Below the pieces are notes generated by a model, which saw only the letters and a list, made by a program, of their open reading frames with translations, had not been told where the DNA came from and searched no databases. 64,000 bases of DNA from Ulva prolifera (taxonomy: Eukaryota; Chlorophyta; Ulvophyceae; Ulvales; Ulvaceae). Each line of letters begins with the position of its first letter. Position 1 is the stretch's first letter. The position numbers were made by a program, and so were the translations under genes. Below, in pieces: positions 61,716-64,000 of the stretch. The stretch spans positions 205,481 through 269,480 of the forward strand of contig CM041203.1 of the NCBI GenBank assembly GCA_023078555.1. The letters are read 5' to 3'.

Positions 61716-63589
61716 GGGGGGTCTGCACTCGGGCCATGCACACGTCCACCGGGAACGCGAGCCACTCAGACATCGCCCAGGGCCCTGGGCGGTGTCTATA
61801 GACTCACAATAACATACTGAATGCACACAGGCGGTCCTTGGGCGAAACGTAGAAAAGTGCCCAGGGAAAGGCCTGTTTTCGCCCCAAATGCTGATTTCGC
61901 CCATGGACGCGGATTTGGCGCCCAGCGCACGCCCAGTGAGCACAGTGGGTTGAGAACACCCCAAAAACACTATCATATGTCTCATGGATGTTCAGTGACC
62001 TATCAACCGGTGTCGTGCGGGTATGTCCGACGTGTCTGTGATGCAGTCATGGAGAGCGGACACCACGCCGGCCTAGACCGGCTTAGCTACCACAGACTCA
62101 GCGATTGAGTGAAGTTAAGTGACTGACGGCTTTGCTGTTGGTTTCTGCCGGAACTTGCGTGCAGTTTCTGCACCTCGTGAGTTTGCAAAGACGCAAAACA
62201 GCTGTGTCAGGAAAGACGCAACATAGCATTCCAATCGACCACGGCATATACGTACACATACCAAAAACCACGTGCCCCAGATGGCTCAGGATCTCTAATC
62301 TCGGTGGGGAAGGCAGCATTGTTCTTCCGTCACAGTGATTGAAAGTACGCTGCCGTACACCGGCTTATCAAAGCCACGGCAAGAATGATCCCTGCGCGAT
62401 CTACAAATTGCAGTCATAAATTTCACCTGTGTATATCAGCTCCTTCCTCGTTATGGAGGGCACGGAGGCGCTGCGAATCTGGCTGTGACGGTCGCGACAG
62501 CATGTTCATTCACACAAATGTATTCAGCACTACGCAATAACTTATCGCTGTTCAACCAGCACCGATCCACGTGAGTGAGTCGTGGTCAATCGTGATGCCA
62601 TCAGTGGGCGTAATGTGGCAGGTCACAGATGCAAGCACACAAAGAGGCTGTATGTCAGGCATTCTTGCTTTCCTACACCTCTGATGCAGTTCAGAATCCC
62701 ATGACAGTGATGCAGAGCGCATGCTGATTTCTTCTCGCGTAAATACTCTTTTGCATTCTTTTTCACAGCAGTAAACAGTCAACTGCATCGGTTTTCTGCC
62801 TCTTGCCCAATGCTACCATGCAATCAGCATTTAACCTGACTGGCATCCTTCAGATGTGACATCGCTTGCAATACAATCTAGATGCAACTAAATGTTACTG
62901 TCAAACATGCCAGATGTATCAACCAGGCCAGCTGCATCCATGTGGTGTCAATACAATGACCTTCATCATGTGGACAGCCGCTTGATCAGCCTCGATCACA
63001 GCTGTCGGTATCGTAGAAGGTATCCCGACTGTACCATAATTTGGGCCTGCACGTCTATTGAAGCCTGTCGTTTTATACTCATGCCATGTACTGGACACGC
63101 CAGAACGAAATGGGGTCAGAGCCGCTGAAGCAATCAACCGCAGAGCGACAAAACAACCCATCCCCAAGAGTGAACAACACTTGTATTGATTCTTCATAGC
63201 GCTCCAATCGCGCAGAGCAGCTGCCTACATGTGACAGTACATGACCCCACAAGTCACAACGGCTAGGACGCTTTCCACAGCAATCGATAACATCAAAGAT
63301 AACGTCCCACTGGTGAATATAAACATAATAAGGGTGTCCTAGGCTCACTGGGCGCGCTCTGGGCACGCGCTGGGCGCTGTAGGCGCTCCCTGGGCGAAAT
63401 GGGTCATTCTGCCCAGGCATGCATACGCTTTTCGACGAAAAGGCTGCTTTCGCCCAGCGACGTGAGACGACCGCCTGTGTGCATTCAGTATGTTATTGTG
63501 AGTCCATAGACACCGCCCAGGGCCCTGGGCGATGTCTGAGTGGATCGCGTTCCCGGTGGACGTGTGCATGGCCCGAGCGCAGACCCCCC
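61716..63589. mobile_element. Non-autonomous DNA transposon M3 with 121-bp TIRs and 10-bp target duplication
   Basis: 61716-61836 and 63469-63589 are inverted repeats of 121 bp with three mismatches, both beginning GGGGGGTCTGC. TCTCACGTCA directly flanks both ends (61706-61715 and 63590-63599), a 10-bp target-site duplication. Next to each TIR lies a diverged inverted segment (61837-61945, 63340-63468) rich in CTGGGCG/CGCCCAG motifs. The interior has no transposase; the longest frames are ~113 codons and unrecognised. TIR and duplication length suggest a MULE-type or similar superfamily (inference). Confidence 0.85.
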
Positions 63590-63599
63590 TCTCACGTCA
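63590..63599. repeat. Target-site duplication of M3, right copy
   Basis: TCTCACGTCA, identical to 61706-61715. Confidence 0.88.
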
Positions 63600-64000
63600 T
63601 ATATTCAATATCCACAGCGGTCAGCCGGCCAAGCAACTCACTTGAGAGGATCTTGTGGGCTTCAGGTGTCGTTTCTGACGCTTCATAGCTTTCAATTTCC
63701 GCGCGTCTGCTGTAAGCGGTCGACGGCTTCAAACGCGGATAGATATGCGGATCGTGCATCGACAACATTGCCATATGTAACATATGATATGTTGCTTTGA
63801 GCGTTTATTGACCTGCGCTGCGTGACAAGCATGGAGAGCCATGATTCATGATCACAATTTGAGCCCTAGCATCTCTTCGGTTCTACCTCTGTGCGCAGCA
63901 ATGGACAGCAACACACGCAGTGTCGCGTAACTACCTACAGGAGACCAAGTCTCAAAGAAGTCAATTCCTTCTACCTGAGAAAAACCACGCGCTACATAGC
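63600..64000. other. Right flank of M3
   Basis: A minus frame at 63783-63592 (RRAEIESYEASETTPEAHKI) is coding-like and contains a good donor (CTCAAGTGAGT) near 63,640. It may be host or M2-family sequence interrupted by M3. Nothing else recognisable to the window end. Confidence 0.35.

Overview
This is nuclear DNA of a eukaryote, most probably a chlorophyte green alga (inference). Nearly every recognisable gene is split by GT-AG introns of roughly 80-700 bp. Several products have a plant or algal character: a PsbP-domain protein with a twin-arginine lumenal signal, a sirtuin that starts like land-plant SRT1, a CYP71/PPWD1-type WD40-cyclophilin and a chloroplast-type rhodanese. There is no operon structure and no plastid or bacterial signature. 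I cannot name the species.

Layout. 1-1,249 (-): 5' part of a secreted cysteine-rich gene. 2.1-3.1 kb (+): small RRM/SR splicing factor. 4.96-11.5 kb (-): FANCJ/BRIP1-type Fe-S DNA helicase, head-to-head with 12.2-17.05 kb (+) PPWD1/CYP71 (all nine exons resolved). 17.4-19.04 kb (-): EMG1/NEP1 (five exons resolved). 19.1-21.9 kb: no gene I can support. 21.9-23.4 kb (+): PsbP-domain protein.

24.3-35.75 kb is a large broken inverted repeat. Its arms each carry one copy of an alanine/cysteine-rich secreted protein gene, transcribed away from each other and almost identical in the gene body, with strongly diverged leaders that still share a TATA box. The ~8 kb spacer holds two decayed non-LTR retrotransposons with a zinc-knuckle plus restriction-like endonuclease C-terminus, solo 3' tails of one of them, a LINE fossil and a 273-bp (GT)n tract.

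37.2-38.8 kb (-): rhodanese (five exons resolved). 39.8-42.4 kb (+): kinase-like gene, only partly resolved. 43.9-45.96 kb (-): SRT1 sirtuin (four exons resolved). 46-48.9 kb: poorly resolved, with a retrotransposon scrap. 48.9-49.7 kb (-): ERH (five exons, including a 20-nt micro-exon). 51.66-58.4 kb (-): xanthine dehydrogenase.

58.8-63.6 kb is a cluster of DNA transposons. Two related copies encode a fragment with a zinc-finger transposase-like N-terminus. A third element has 121-bp terminal inverted repeats and a 10-bp target duplication.

The single-copy genes are ordinary housekeeping genes (DNA repair, splicing, rRNA modification, chromatin, purine catabolism, photosynthesis). They do not form one pathway. 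The unusual content is the inverted gene pair and the transposons. Exon boundaries stated to the base were checked for reading-frame continuity by hand; others are marked approximate.
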